A DNA stretch of 64,000 bases from Nonlabens ulvanivorans (GCF_000732625.1 NZ_JPJI01000026.1:461014-525013); one strand, 5' to 3'. Positions 8,980-18,185 are shown, numbered from the stretch's first letter. Translations and numbers: made by a program. Notes: generated by a model from the letters alone, not told the origin.

Positions 8980-9747
8980 TTGCTACACCAACTCAAGAAC
9001 TATATAAAACACAGCATTAAATCCTTTCATTTACATGGGATTCACTCGCCGTTTGTGTTTACACTCGAGAAAAAGTGCTTAAGAGATAAAGCCGTTTATG
9101 AGCAATATGATGTTATGAGACGCTTCCGCGAAAGCGTGAAAAATAACAACACCATTTTACACATAGAAGACTATGGAGCTGGAAGCAAAATCTTTAAAAC
9201 TGATGAACGTCGTGTGAGCGATATTCTGAAATACAATTCCAGTGATAGAAAATCTGCCGAAATGTTATTCCGGTTGTGTAACTATTTTAAAGTAAACAAT
9301 GTTCTAGAACTTGGCACTTCCATAGGTATAGCAACACATGCTATGGCTTTATCAGGTGCTCATATAACCACAATTGAAGGTAGTCCTGAAGTTCAAAAAT
9401 TTGCACAATCGCAATTTGAAAAATTTAGCCTTGATAAGGTAAAAAGTGTTTGCAGTAAGTTTGATGAATTTCTTATAAATCAATTAGGTACAACATATGA
9501 CCTGATTTACATTGATGGACATCACGATGGAATGGCTACCATAGACTATTTTAATGCTTGTCTAAAACTATCTCACAAAGACACTATTTTTATACTGGAC
9601 GACATATACTGGTCGCGAGATATGACAGATGCATGGAGTCAACTATGTCAACATGTAAACGTCACCGCTAGTATAGACCTATATGATGTAGGACTCTTAT
9701 TTTTAAGAAAAGAACAATTAAAAGAACGTTTTTACATCAAGTTGTAA
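8980..9747 (+). CDS. Class I SAM-dependent methyltransferase, TTG start
   Basis: A 255-aa protein. The only start that keeps the N-terminal block FHLHGIHSPFVF, which I recognise from a Bacteroidota methyltransferase family, is the TTG at 8980; an in-frame stop at 8959 excludes anything further upstream and the next Met is at residue 46. The SAM-binding Rossmann core is visible as VLELGTSIGIATHAMAL (motif I), TTIEGSPEVQKFAQ (motif II) and DLIYIDGHHDG (motif IV), resembling O-methyltransferase family 24-like proteins. The substrate is unknown. Residues FRES at about 49-52 come from a one-mismatch copy of the palindrome. Confidence 0.8.
   Translation: MLHQLKNYIKHSIKSFHLHGIHSPFVFTLEKKCLRDKAVYEQYDVMRRFRESVKNNNTILHIEDYGAGSKIFKTDERRVSDILKYNSSDRKSAEMLFRLCNYFKVNNVLELGTSIGIATHAMALSGAHITTIEGSPEVQKFAQSQFEKFSLDKVKSVCSKFDEFLINQLGTTYDLIYIDGHHDGMATIDYFNACLKLSHKDTIFILDDIYWSRDMTDAWSQLCQHVNVTASIDLYDVGLLFLRKEQLKERFYIKL
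9121..9136. repeat. 16-bp palindrome, one mismatch
   Basis: CGCTTCCGCGAAAGCG lies inside the methyltransferase gene and reads RFRES. The single change (T to C at position 6) is synonymous in that frame. Confidence 0.88.
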
Positions 9748-9804
9748 CGTTATCAGAATTTGAACGTCCTATGAGAAAGGCTAATAATTCCATACTTTTA
9801 ACCT

Positions 9805-10506
9805 ATGAGTGATAATGTAATAGATGTGCGTGGTATCGTGCGTAATTTTAAACTGGGACAAGAAGTTGTCAAGGTGCTTAAAGGAATAGATCTCGAGATT
9901 AAACGTGGTGATTATGTCGCACTTATGGGACCTTCAGGTTCTGGAAAATCAACTTTAATGAATTTACTAGGCTGTCTAGACACTCCTACAGCTGGTTCTT
10001 ATAAATTAAATGGCACAGACGTTTCAAGCTTAAGCGATGATCAACTAGCAGATATTAGAAACACAGAAATAGGTTTTGTATTTCAAACTTTCAATCTTTT
10101 ACCTCGCACAACAGCATTAGATAATGTCGCATTACCTATGGTTTATGCCGGTAAGTCTAAGAAAGAACGTAATGCACGCGCCACTGAAGTACTTGAAAGT
10201 GTAGGATTAGGCGATCGTATGGATCACCAGCCTAATCAATTATCTGGTGGACAGCGACAGCGTGTTGCCGTAGGTAGAGCTTTAGTTAATAATCCATCGA
10301 TTATTCTAGCAGATGAACCTACAGGAAATCTAGATTCTAAAACAGGTGTTGAAATTATGGCTCTTTTTGACAAGATTCATGCCGATGGAAATACAGTGAT
10401 TCTAGTAACGCATGAAGAGGAAATTGCAGAGCATGCTCATAGAGTCATAAGACTACGTGATGGCGTTATTGAAACAGACATTAGAAATAAAGAATGGAAG
10501 GATTAA
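9805..10506 (+). CDS. ABC transporter ATP-binding protein (LolD/MacB/FtsE type)
   Basis: A 233-aa ATPase with Walker [12 protein letters not shown]-loop VFQTFNLLP, signature [15 protein letters not shown], Walker [14 protein letters not shown] and H-loop VTHEEEI. The GNLDSKTG segment and compact length place it in the LolD/MacB family, which works with permeases that pull lipoproteins or other substrates from the inner membrane by mechanotransmission. No permease gene is adjacent, so the partner must lie elsewhere or it is a stand-alone subunit. The stop region overlaps the next small gene by 13 nt. Confidence 0.9.
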   Translation: MSDNVIDVRGIVRNFKLGQEVVKVLKGIDLEIKRGDYVALMGPSGSGKSTLMNLLGCLDTPTAGSYKLNGTDVSSLSDDQLADIRNTEIGFVFQTFNLLPRTTALDNVALPMVYAGKSKKERNARATEVLESVGLGDRMDHQPNQLSGGQRQRVAVGRALVNNPSIILADEPTGNLDSKTGVEIMALFDKIHADGNTVILVTHEEEIAEHAHRVIRLRDGVIETDIRNKEWKD

Positions 10507-10661
10507 GCGACTACCAAGACTGGCTGTATATAGGTGCTGTTATCATTGCCTTTTTTGTATTCCTATTATGGAATCGCAAAACACATGGCCGCTCTAGAAC
10601 AAAAAATAGACGCAGCTTTAAAGCCCGACTAGAAGATCGTAAAAAAGAACAACAGAAATAG
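10494..10661 (+). CDS. Small single-span membrane protein (55 aa)
   Basis: A 55-aa reading frame from the ATG at 10494, overlapping the end of the LolD-type gene by 13 nt and so probably translated by coupling. After a short polar N-terminus ([10 protein letters not shown]) it has one strong hydrophobic span ([16 protein letters not shown]), then a very basic tail with about 13 Lys/Arg in 28 residues. The positive-inside rule puts the tail in the cytoplasm. It ends two bases before the convergent thioredoxin gene. I do not recognise the family; a small accessory subunit of the ATPase is possible but is inference. Confidence 0.65.
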   Translation: MEGLSDYQDWLYIGAVIIAFFVFLLWNRKTHGRSRTKNRRSFKARLEDRKKEQQK

Positions 10662-10663
10662 TA

Positions 10664-11344
10664 TTACTCATTTACCATTTCTCTTAATGTTGCAGATAGG
10701 TTCAAATGCTCTGCAATAATATCTCCATAAACCTGAACAATTCTACCATCTTTATCTAATAGTAAGTTCATAGGAAAAGCTTGAACGCCATATGCATCGA
10801 TTGCAGGTCGCACATCTGTAAGATGTTCAAAATTGAATGCCTTTCTATCTAGAAAATGATTGACCACATAGTCTTTATCAAAAGTGATAGCTACAAAATT
10901 AACTTCGCCATTAAACTCTTGTTCTAATTGATTTAAATATGGGATTTCTATAATACAAGGTCCACATCTCGTAAACCAAAAATTAACAACCGTAGGCTTA
11001 CCTGTATAATCCACATCATCAATTCCAGAACTATCACTAGCTATAAAGTCCTCCATAGGAAAGCGATCACCTATCTTTTTGCGATGCACTAAAAAAGGAT
11101 CATAATAATTGGAATCTGGATTACTGTCTACCACAGTAACTTTAACCGTTTGAATTACAGAATCCTGAGCCGTTCGTGTACTAACTGAATTATGTATTAC
11201 TAAACCTGTGGATAAGGTTTTTTTATATTTTTCAAACTCAAAAAAATCCATCACAGTTCCATCCTCTATCTGATAGTAAGTAATTTGCGCTTGAGACAAT
11301 GCAGCTGCACTGATCAATAAAATAATAAAAAACAACTTTTTCAT
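10664..11344 (-). CDS. TlpA-like thioredoxin-fold periplasmic protein
   Basis: A 226-aa protein with signal peptide (MKKLFFIILLISAAALSQAQ). The last 120 residues are a TlpA/ResA-type thioredoxin domain: GKPTVVNFWFTRCGPCIIEI has the active CxxC as CGPC, followed by a cis-Pro region AFPMNLLLDKDGRIVQVYG. Such proteins reduce disulfides or hand reducing power to cytochrome c or other envelope proteins. The ~90 residues before the domain are not recognised. It converges with the upstream small membrane protein. Confidence 0.88.
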   Translation of the reverse strand: MKKLFFIILLISAAALSQAQITYYQIEDGTVMDFFEFEKYKKTLSTGLVIHNSVSTRTAQDSVIQTVKVTVVDSNPDSNYYDPFLVHRKKIGDRFPMEDFIASDSSGIDDVDYTGKPTVVNFWFTRCGPCIIEIPYLNQLEQEFNGEVNFVAITFDKDYVVNHFLDRKAFNFEHLTDVRPAIDAYGVQAFPMNLLLDKDGRIVQVYGDIIAEHLNLSATLREMVNE

Positions 11345-11463
11345 AAGTCAAAAATACGGATTTGTAGAACGTATCACAGTATTCAAAGAAGATGCCACGT
11401 TCTGATTGAATAACTTTTATACATCGACAATATTGAAATAAACTATTTCAACGGCAAATAAAA

Positions 11464-11496
11464 AATGCTTCTTTAGTTCTCACCCAAAGAAGCATT
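11464..11496 (-). terminator. Rho-independent terminator of rimO
   Basis: An 11-bp perfect stem (AATGCTTCTTT / AAAGAAGCATT) with an 11-nt loop. On the minus strand it is followed by a T-rich stretch (TTTTTTATTT), 38 bases past the rimO stop. Confidence 0.85.
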
Positions 11497-11534
11497 GTTC
11501 ATTATAAATTTAATAGTTTATTAAAATACAAACA

Positions 11535-12839
11535 TTACTCTACCGGCGTACCATAAAGATCAAAATCCTCAGCCTCAGTTATAGTAACATTTACAAATGA
11601 TCCTACAGACAGGTAATGCTTCTCTGCATCAATCAATACTTCATTATCCACATCAGGACTATCAAACTCTGTACGTCCTACAAAGTAATTACCTCTTTTG
11701 CGATCTATAATAACTTTAAAAGTCTGACCTATTTTATGCTGATTCAATTCCCAAGAAATCTGTGATTGAATTTCCATGATCTCGTTTGCCCGCTCTTGTT
11801 TTACTTCTTCTGGCACATCATCTTCTAACTTATAAGCATGTGTATTCTCCTCATGCGAGTATGTAAAACATCCCATACGCTCAAAACGTTGATCTTTTAC
11901 CCATTGTTTTAAAATCTGATAATCCTCTTCTGTTTCTCCAGGATATCCTACAATTAAAGTAGTACGTATCGCCATTTCTGGAACCGTCGCTCTAAAATCT
12001 TCTAGAAGCGCATTAGTCTTCTCAAATGTAGTACCGCGACGCATCGATTTTAAAACAGGTGTTGAAATATGTTGTAATGGTATATCTAAGTAATTACACA
12101 CTTTAGGCTCTGATTTCATTACCTCAAGAACATCCATAGGGAAACCAGTTGGGAATGCATAGTGCATGCGTATCCACTCTATTCCTTCTACTTTCACCAG
12201 TTCTTTTAAAAGATCTGCAAGACGTCTCTTTTTATATAAATCTAGTCCATAATAAGTTAAATCTTGAGCGATAAGAATAAGCTCTTTAACACCATTTGCA
12301 GCCAGTTTTTCAGCTTCAATGACTAGATGTTCTATAGGTGTGCTTTTATGACCACCACGCATTAATGGTATTGCACAAAAAGAACATGGTCTATCACAAC
12401 CTTCGGCGATTTTAAAATATGCATAGTTTTTAGGGGTCGTAGTTACACGCTCACCTATCAACTCGTGTTTATAGTCTGCACCTAGCGCTTTTAATAATGA
12501 TGGCAACTCTGTAGTACCAAAATATTGATCCACATCTGGAATTTCCTTTTGCAAATCCGGCTTATAACGCTCTGATAAGCAACCCGATACAAATACCTGA
12601 TCTACTTCTCCGTTATTTTTGCGCTCTACAAAATCTAGGATTGTATTTACAGATTCTTCCTTAGCATTATCGATAAAACCACAGGTATTTATCACAACGA
12701 TATTTCCTTCTTCTTCATGAACCACATCTTTGCCACTGGCCTTCAGCTGTCCCATCAATACTTCACTATCATAGACGTTCTTTGAACATCCTAGAGTGAT
12801 AACATTAATCTTATTCTTTTTTCTTGATTTTGTTCTCAT
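11535..12839 (-). CDS. rimO: Ribosomal protein S12 methylthiotransferase RimO
   Basis: RimO is a radical-SAM enzyme that adds a methylthio group to an Asp of ribosomal protein S12. The ATG at 12839 gives 434 aa; a TTG four codons upstream is less likely. The MTTase N-terminal domain carries its three Fe-S cysteines (LGCSKNVYDSE, INTCGFIDNA, VSGCLSERY). The radical-SAM motif is CDRPCSFC (CxxxCxxC), followed by RGGHKSTPIEHLV. A C-terminal TRAM domain (about the last 65 residues) ends VTITEAEDFDLYGTPVE. The RGGHKS and IWI/AFPTGFP blocks favour RimO over the related tRNA enzyme MiaB. In many Bacteroidota it sits near ftsY, as it does here. Confidence 0.93.
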   Translation of the reverse strand: MRTKSRKKNKINVITLGCSKNVYDSEVLMGQLKASGKDVVHEEEGNIVVINTCGFIDNAKEESVNTILDFVERKNNGEVDQVFVSGCLSERYKPDLQKEIPDVDQYFGTTELPSLLKALGADYKHELIGERVTTTPKNYAYFKIAEGCDRPCSFCAIPLMRGGHKSTPIEHLVIEAEKLAANGVKELILIAQDLTYYGLDLYKKRRLADLLKELVKVEGIEWIRMHYAFPTGFPMDVLEVMKSEPKVCNYLDIPLQHISTPVLKSMRRGTTFEKTNALLEDFRATVPEMAIRTTLIVGYPGETEEDYQILKQWVKDQRFERMGCFTYSHEENTHAYKLEDDVPEEVKQERANEIMEIQSQISWELNQHKIGQTFKVIIDRKRGNYFVGRTEFDSPDVDNEVLIDAEKHYLSVGSFVNVTITEAEDFDLYGTPVE

Positions 12840-12890
12840 AAGCGGCTGCAAATTTACGACTTAACTAGATGTAAATGTTGTTTTTGATCA

Positions 12891-12906
12891 CGCTTTCGCG
12901 AAAGCG
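12891..12906. repeat. 16-bp palindrome, exact copy, intergenic
   Basis: An exact CGCTTTCGCGAAAGCG lies between the divergent rimO (ATG at 12839) and the next plus-strand gene (ATG at 12950). It could act on either promoter. Confidence 0.95.
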
Positions 12907-12949
12907 TATTCATAAAAATTAGTATTTTCAACAATCTCAAGTAAATCAA

Positions 12950-13774
12950 ATGGTAATATTCAACGGAGCAGCTTTTTTTCAAGGACTATTATTGGCCTTA
13001 TTTTTTGGTGTCATTTATTTTATATTATACTTATTTAACATAGATGACAGCATCTGGCAGATAGGGAATGCGCGACCTATGGCGGTTATATTTCAAGCAC
13101 ATTTATGTGCATGGATTTGCATGCTCACAGCAACTTTTGGTGTTAACGGAAGATTGTTTTTTATTCCTACGTGGATTTTATTCACAGCTTTGTGCATCAT
13201 TTTATGTTTGAGCCCAGAAACGCATTGGTCTCGCTATATATTTATGATGGTATCTTTTGCTATTCCGTTGGCCTTTTTCCGTTTGAAACGTAGCTTTATG
13301 AAGACTGCATGGTCTGAAGCTCACGAGGCTCTTACATTATTAAAATCAGGTACTGATACTTCTCAAATAGAATATTGGAAACTTGTGCAGGCTTCGGCTA
13401 TTGTACCACAGTATACTTTTTTTACCGTTCATTTTTATTGGAAAGCTATGTATTACGGAATTTATAACGGTAACGACTGGCTTAACCATTATAAAGAATT
13501 ACTACCCATAATAGGCAATCGATATGTAGGTTTTAATCAAAAACAGCAGCGCAAATATGTTGAATTACAACAAGCTGTCACTAACGCTTTGGACTGGAAA
13601 CAATACAGTCACCCGATGCATGCATTAAGTACCTTACATTACTCGATAGAAGGAATGATTAAAATGGCAGAAAAAATGCCTCAACCACAAATTGCTCCTA
13701 TCACTGGCCCATCTACTGCTAAACAGAACCTAACGTCAGAGAAAGAAGTGCGTGCTAATTTTGATCGATTGTAA
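12950..13774 (+). CDS. Membrane protein of unknown function (274 aa)
   Basis: I do not recognise this family. The first ~125 residues contain about four hydrophobic spans (AFFQGLLLALFFGVIYFILYL, HLCAWICMLTATFGV, IPTWILFTALCIILCL, YIFMMVSFAIPLAFF). The second half is soluble and rich in Tyr, Trp and His (FTVHFYWKAMYYGIYNGNDW, SHPMHALSTLHYS), with a polar tail. It is divergent from rimO with a palindrome copy between them. Its last ~20 nt, if the ATG at 13800 is used for the next gene, are separated from it by only 25 bp. Confidence 0.75.
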   Translation: MVIFNGAAFFQGLLLALFFGVIYFILYLFNIDDSIWQIGNARPMAVIFQAHLCAWICMLTATFGVNGRLFFIPTWILFTALCIILCLSPETHWSRYIFMMVSFAIPLAFFRLKRSFMKTAWSEAHEALTLLKSGTDTSQIEYWKLVQASAIVPQYTFFTVHFYWKAMYYGIYNGNDWLNHYKELLPIIGNRYVGFNQKQQRKYVELQQAVTNALDWKQYSHPMHALSTLHYSIEGMIKMAEKMPQPQIAPITGPSTAKQNLTSEKEVRANFDRL

Positions 13775-13799
13775 AACGTCCTCAATACTTCTAATTTTA

Positions 13800-14669
13800 A
13801 TGAAACATAGTTTCTTTCTTTTTTTATTACTGTATTGCACCACCTGCGTCGCTCAAAGGACGATTACTGGGAATGTGAGTGATACAGATGGTGAAGCAAT
13901 TTTAGGAGTTACTATTGCTATTAAAGACTCTGCTATAGGTGTAGTATCAGATTTTGACGGGAATTATTCTATTGTTGCAAGTATTGAAGATGTTCTGGTG
14001 TTTTCTTATGCCGGGTTTGAACCTCAAGAGATTTTAGTTGGTTCTCAAAATACTATACACGTAGTTCTTGAAGAAGATTTGACTACAGTACATGCGATTG
14101 TTCACTATTATCAAAAAACATTTGAAGTTTCTACAAGCTATGGATTCAATTACAACACAGTTGGACTTGGAATCTATAAAAGTATATGGCACCCTTTATA
14201 TATAGATTTAAATGCTTCAATAAGCAGTGATTTTAATATCAATAAGAAATTTGAATTCTCTTTGTCTAGATCATTAAGCGTAAAGTCTTTTTATTTTAAA
14301 GTAGGTTTAAATCATGAACAAGCAGATTTTAACTTTAATAATTTTAAGAAAAATGAACTGTTTTTTAAAAAAAACATAGGAAGAAATCGGGATCCTTTTC
14401 AGTATTTAAAGATTAAACTAGGCCAGCTTAAAATTCAAAACATTGAGTTAAATGAACATGATTTAGGAGCAGGAATTGAATTAAGAAAAAGATTAATTAG
14501 TGGCTTATACCTTAACTCGGCATATACCTACTGGAATGGAATTAATGAAGTTGAATTGAAAGGAGATTACAATATAAGATACAATTGGATAATAAATGTA
14601 AGATATCATCATATCAGTAATTATGAAGAAGTAAGCCTAGGTATATCTTATAATTTAAGAAATTGGTAA
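13800..14669 (+). CDS. Outer-membrane protein with carboxypeptidase-regulatory-like N-terminal domain
   Basis: The start chosen is the ATG at 13800 (289 aa), because it begins a clean signal peptide (MKHSFFLFLLLYCTTCVAQ); upstream codons in frame give no signal sequence. Mature residues ~20-95 form the beta-sandwich seen at the start of SusC-like receptors: TITGNVSDTDGEAILGVT, VSDFDGNYSI and VLVFSYAGFEPQEI. The remainder has alternating polar/hydrophobic strands and aromatic residues (FYFKVGLNHEQADF, LYLNSAYTYWNG, IRYNWIINVRYHHIS), suggesting a small outer-membrane beta-barrel. There is no plug domain, so it is not a TonB receptor. Confidence 0.7.
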   Translation: MKHSFFLFLLLYCTTCVAQRTITGNVSDTDGEAILGVTIAIKDSAIGVVSDFDGNYSIVASIEDVLVFSYAGFEPQEILVGSQNTIHVVLEEDLTTVHAIVHYYQKTFEVSTSYGFNYNTVGLGIYKSIWHPLYIDLNASISSDFNINKKFEFSLSRSLSVKSFYFKVGLNHEQADFNFNNFKKNELFFKKNIGRNRDPFQYLKIKLGQLKIQNIELNEHDLGAGIELRKRLISGLYLNSAYTYWNGINEVELKGDYNIRYNWIINVRYHHISNYEEVSLGISYNLRNW

Positions 14670-14685
14670 ATCAGTTATCATTAAT

Positions 14686-15009
14686 CTAATTCACCCAAGT
14701 TACAATATCCTCAAAAAAGAATCGTGTATACAGTGAGATCACTATGCAGGCCACGGTAACTAACCAATAATACTTTTTAGTCATTAGCATCGCACCACAA
14801 ATTAGCAACATGATAAAATGTATACCAGCGACTATATATATAGGCAACTGATAGGTATCCACGATTGTTGATTCTTCAGATAGGGAATCTACATAAGTTT
14901 TTCCTAACACAGTTATAATATGAAAGGCTGCATAGATTGCCATAAACTTCGTTAGAATAACGAGGCTTTTAGAGCTAAGCAACGACGGCTTTTGAGTTGA
15001 ATCTTTCAA
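14686..15009 (-). CDS. Small membrane protein (107 aa), TTG start
   Basis: Unknown function. Three or four hydrophobic spans are visible (SLVILTKFMAIYAAFHIITVL, YIVAGIHFIMLLICGAMLM, YWLVTVACIVISLY). The start is the TTG at 15009: no ATG lies between it and the stop of the upstream amidase gene at 15022, and the next Met is inside the first span. The 12-bp distance to the amidase suggests one transcript. Confidence 0.6.
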   Translation of the reverse strand: MKDSTQKPSLLSSKSLVILTKFMAIYAAFHIITVLGKTYVDSLSEESTIVDTYQLPIYIVAGIHFIMLLICGAMLMTKKYYWLVTVACIVISLYTRFFFEDIVTWVN

Positions 15010-15021
15010 TGACTGATGATT

Positions 15022-16623
15022 TTAATTATAACCTTTAGGCATCTTACGGTGTTGGGTTGCTTTTTCATAAGCAGCTGCCCATTGATAAAGCATCTTCTCT
15101 TCTTCGGTAGGTGCAATAAAAGTTAATCCAAAAGGCTGACCATTCTCATCATATCCCATAGGAACAGTGATAGCAGGATAAAAAGCCACAGCAGCTTCTG
15201 CAGCATTATAATTATTTACCGATAAGAAACCATCTAGATTATGAGACTGAATGTAATAATCAAAATACTCTTGTGCTTGAGTTGTTAATCTAGTTTTAAG
15301 AGCTGCAGATTCTGCTGGAGAATAATCCTTTTCATCTGTTATACCTTTAAACAATCGTTGACCATAAGGCATATAATTTAATGAATCTGCTTTATTTAAT
15401 TCCATCACCTTAGCCACATCCCATCCTTGATACTCAGGCAATCCTAATCCCATGAAATATGCAGGCAAATCCTTTTTCATATCGACATTAAGTAAAGAAA
15501 CAAATCCATCTAGTTGCGGTTGTTTTTCTTCTAATTCTACCACAGTTGCACCTAAAGCTATAATTTGTTCAACAGCACTAGCATATAATGGATTCTTCTT
15601 ATAACCAGGAAAAACTCCAAAAACACGACCTTGAACCGTAGAGGTCCCCAAATTTGCTATAAATAAATCACTAAACATGCGTTTATCACTTAACATCCCA
15701 CGCATTAAAATGACATTATCCACAACATTTTTAGACATAGGGCCTGCTGTATCGAGATAAGTTGATATAGGAATAATACCTATCCCACTTAAAGTACCTA
15801 CTGATGGTTTTAAACCTACTACACTATTTTGTGACGCTGGCGATAATATCGAACCTGCGGTTTCAGAACCTACAGCAGCTACCGCAAAATTAGCTGCTAT
15901 TGCAACTCCACTACCACTACTAGATCCGCCAGTATCTATTTCCTTACGACCATATGGATTTAAAGTCTGTCCACCCATAGCGCTATAACCACTAGGACAA
16001 TCACCACAAAAGAAGTAAGCCCATTCACTTAGATTTGCTTTTCCTAAAATAATAGCATCTGCCTCTATTAATCGCTGTACGATCCGCGCATTTTGAGGTT
16101 CCAGATCTTTTAAAACAGCAGCGCCACCAGTTGTTTTCATACCTTCGGTATTGATATTATCTTTTAACAAAATAGGCATACCCATTAAACTATAAGGGTT
16201 AAACTTACCTTCTCCACGTCTGAATTCATCAATTCTCAAATCATAAGCATATGCATCTTCCATTGCCTTTGGATTTAGAGCTATTACAGAATTTAATGAT
16301 TTCCTGTTCTCTCTATCATACTTTGCAATTCTATTGATATAGAATAAGGTTAATTGTTGGTAAGAAAGCTTACCATCATATACAGCTTGTTGAATTTCAG
16401 GGATGCTTTTTTCTAGTATTAAAGATTTTAGTTCCTCGCTTTCGCGAAAGCTGGATAAATCATCTTTAAAAGGAGCAATAATATCTTCTTTTTTCAAAAA
16501 CCTAGAATCCAAGACTTTAAATTGCTCATCATCCTGATTAATAGTTTGGGAGACTTCATTTACAGCTTTAGGAGAGTTACAACTCCATACTGTGAACGCT
16601 AAAAAAAGTAATATAAAACGCAT
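15022..16623 (-). CDS. Amidase signature family hydrolase, lipoprotein
   Basis: A 533-aa enzyme of the amidase signature family, which hydrolyses amide bonds with a Ser-cisSer-Lys triad. All three parts are visible: Lys in MPILLKDNINTEG, and the glycine/serine-rich block DTGGSSSGSGVAIAAN with GSETAGSILSPAS. Length and order match bacterial amidases such as those annotated as 6-aminohexanoate-cyclic-dimer hydrolase or glutamyl-tRNA amidotransferase subunit A relatives. The N-terminus is a lipoprotein signal (MRFILLFLAFTVWSC), so it acts in the envelope and is not the tRNA enzyme. The substrate is unknown. Residues FRES near 62 come from a palindrome copy. Confidence 0.88.
   Translation of the reverse strand: MRFILLFLAFTVWSCNSPKAVNEVSQTINQDDEQFKVLDSRFLKKEDIIAPFKDDLSSFRESEELKSLILEKSIPEIQQAVYDGKLSYQQLTLFYINRIAKYDRENRKSLNSVIALNPKAMEDAYAYDLRIDEFRRGEGKFNPYSLMGMPILLKDNINTEGMKTTGGAAVLKDLEPQNARIVQRLIEADAIILGKANLSEWAYFFCGDCPSGYSAMGGQTLNPYGRKEIDTGGSSSGSGVAIAANFAVAAVGSETAGSILSPASQNSVVGLKPSVGTLSGIGIIPISTYLDTAGPMSKNVVDNVILMRGMLSDKRMFSDLFIANLGTSTVQGRVFGVFPGYKKNPLYASAVEQIIALGATVVELEEKQPQLDGFVSLLNVDMKKDLPAYFMGLGLPEYQGWDVAKVMELNKADSLNYMPYGQRLFKGITDEKDYSPAESAALKTRLTTQAQEYFDYYIQSHNLDGFLSVNNYNAAEAAVAFYPAITVPMGYDENGQPFGLTFIAPTEEEKMLYQWAAAYEKATQHRKMPKGYN
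16437..16452. repeat. 16-bp palindrome, one mismatch
   Basis: CGCTTTCGCGAAAGCT lies inside the amidase gene and reads SFRES. Only the last base differs from the consensus. Confidence 0.88.
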
Positions 16624-16648
16624 AAAATATTTTTCTTAAAAATAGAAA

Positions 16649-16684
16649 AACTCTTAGACCTAACCGAGGCTAGATTTAAGAGTT
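16649..16684 (-). terminator. Probable terminator after ftsY
   Basis: AACTCTTA and TAAGAGTT form an 8-bp stem around a ~20-nt loop that can pair partly inside. On the minus strand TTTTTCTATTT follows. It lies 22 bases past the ftsY stop and before the amidase start. Confidence 0.5.
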
Positions 16685-16705
16685 ATAAACTGTTTAATGA
16701 GCACT

Positions 16706-17659
16706 CTAATTAAAGAAACTGTCTACAAATTCTGATTTATTAAAAACTTGTAAATCATCCACTCCTTCTCCTACTCCTATATATCGAACAGGTATTTGAA
16801 ATTGATCAGAAATCCCTATAACTACACCACCTTTTGCAGTACCATCCAGTTTTGTAACTGCTAACGAACTCACTTCTGTCGCCGCAGTAAACTGTTTTGC
16901 TTGTTCAAAAGCATTTTGACCGGTAGAGCCATCAAGAACTAACATTACGTCATGTGGAGCATTAGGAATTATTTTTTGCATCACACGTTTTACCTTAGTA
17001 AGTTCATTCATTAAATTGACCTTATTATGTAAACGACCTGCAGTATCCAGAAGAACCACATCTGCATTCTGAGCGACGGCACTTTGTAAAGTATCAAATG
17101 CAACACTAGCTGGATCACTACCCATATCTTGTTTAACAATTTCTACACCTACACGATCTGCCCAAATTTGTAATTGATCTACAGCTGCTGCTCTAAATGT
17201 ATCTCCAGCACCTAGCACGACCTTAAGACCTTTTTGCTTAAATTGGTGAGCGAGCTTACCTATGGTAGTTGTTTTACCTACTCCATTAACTCCTACCACC
17301 ATAACTACATAAGGTCCATCTTGCTGAGGAATGGTGAAATCAGTAGCGTCACCATTATTAACCTCGCTTAATAAACCTGCGATTTCATCACGTAAAATAC
17401 CATTGAGCTCTGTAGTGCCTAAATATTTATCTTTTGCTACACGTTCTTCAATACGATCAATGACTTTAATTGTGGTAGCCACACCTACATCACTAGATAT
17501 TAAAACGTCTTCAAGATCATCAAGCACATCTGCATCGACTTTAGATTTACCGGCAACGGCTTTACCTAATTTATCTAAGAACGTTGTTTTGGTTTTTTCT
17601 AGTCCTTTATCTAGGGTTTCCTTTTTCTCTTTTGAAAATATCTTTTTAAAAAAACTCAT
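16706..17659 (-). CDS. ftsY: Signal recognition particle receptor FtsY
   Basis: The SRP receptor GTPase, which docks ribosome-SRP complexes at the inner membrane. The 317-aa protein has a short basic N-terminus (MSFFKKIFSKEKKE), then the NG domain: G1 GVNGVGKTTTIGKLA (about 123-137), DTFRAAAVDQL, G3 DTAGRL, G4 TKLDGTAKGG and a closing GVGEGVDDLQVF. The short A-domain, lacking a long acidic N-terminus, is usual in Bacteroidota. It follows L28, L33 and DUF4295 in the same direction, a conserved Bacteroidota arrangement, but a strong hairpin at 17774-17805 separates them. Confidence 0.96.
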   Translation of the reverse strand: MSFFKKIFSKEKKETLDKGLEKTKTTFLDKLGKAVAGKSKVDADVLDDLEDVLISSDVGVATTIKVIDRIEERVAKDKYLGTTELNGILRDEIAGLLSEVNNGDATDFTIPQQDGPYVVMVVGVNGVGKTTTIGKLAHQFKQKGLKVVLGAGDTFRAAAVDQLQIWADRVGVEIVKQDMGSDPASVAFDTLQSAVAQNADVVLLDTAGRLHNKVNLMNELTKVKRVMQKIIPNAPHDVMLVLDGSTGQNAFEQAKQFTAATEVSSLAVTKLDGTAKGGVVIGISDQFQIPVRYIGVGEGVDDLQVFNKSEFVDSFFN

Positions 17660-17773
17660 TTTTGGCTATTTCTGGTCGTTGCAAAGTTAATCATATATGT
17701 GATAATATAGAAGCATCATATTGTGTAGTCAATTTGCGAGCCACAGAAACATGACTGACAAATGGTCCATAAA

Positions 17774-17805
17774 AAAAGACCGCTCTGCAAGCAGAGCGGT
17801 CTTTT
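17774..17805. terminator. Strong bidirectional-type terminator hairpin
   Basis: A 15-bp perfect stem (left arm AAAAGACCGCTCTGC) with a 2-nt AA loop and A/T runs on both sides. It lies 20 bases past the DUF4295 stop on the minus strand and separates the ribosomal-protein block from ftsY. Confidence 0.9.
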
Positions 17806-17824
17806 ATCATCTTAACTAACCAAC

Positions 17825-17977
17825 TTATTTCTTTTTCAAGAAATCGTTTACTAATTCAGGTGCCATAATAGCACTTACGAAAGTATATGCACCTGACTTA
17901 GGTGATTTAACCATCTTGATGGCTTTCGTTAATCTCTTTGACCCAGTTTGTAGGGTTGCTACTGATTTCTTTGCCAT
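17825..17977 (-). CDS. DUF4295 family protein (50 aa)
   Basis: A 50-residue very basic protein starting MAKKSVATLQTGSKRLTKAI and ending FVSAIMAPELVNDFLKKK. This small family is known from Bacteroidota, where it follows rpmB and rpmG as here; it is often assumed to be ribosome-associated because of the context and charge, but I know of no assigned function. It begins 6 bp after the L33 stop, so it is co-transcribed. Confidence 0.85.
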   Translation of the reverse strand: MAKKSVATLQTGSKRLTKAIKMVKSPKSGAYTFVSAIMAPELVNDFLKKK

Positions 17978-17983
17978 GTCGTA

Positions 17984-18166
17984 TTATTTAATTTCTTTAT
18001 GAACAGTCATACGCTTAAGGATCGGGTTGAATTTTTTAATCTCCAAACGATCTGGCGTATTTTTTTTATTCTTAGTCGTGATGTAACGAGAAGTTCCAGC
18101 TTTACCTGACTCCTTGTGCTCTGTACATTCAAGTATCACTTGAATTCTATTACCTTTCTTTGCCAT
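17984..18166 (-). CDS. rpmG: 50S ribosomal protein L33
   Basis: A 60-aa large-subunit protein with characteristic [33 protein letters not shown] and a closing [15 protein letters not shown]. Only one Cys (residue ~14) is present, so this is a zinc-free form lacking the paired CxxC knuckles. It lies 19 bp after rpmB and 6 bp before the DUF4295 gene in one operon. Confidence 0.96.
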   Translation of the reverse strand: MAKKGNRIQVILECTEHKESGKAGTSRYITTKNKKNTPDRLEIKKFNPILKRMTVHKEIK

Positions 18167-18185
18167 CTTCTAGTATATTAATAGA

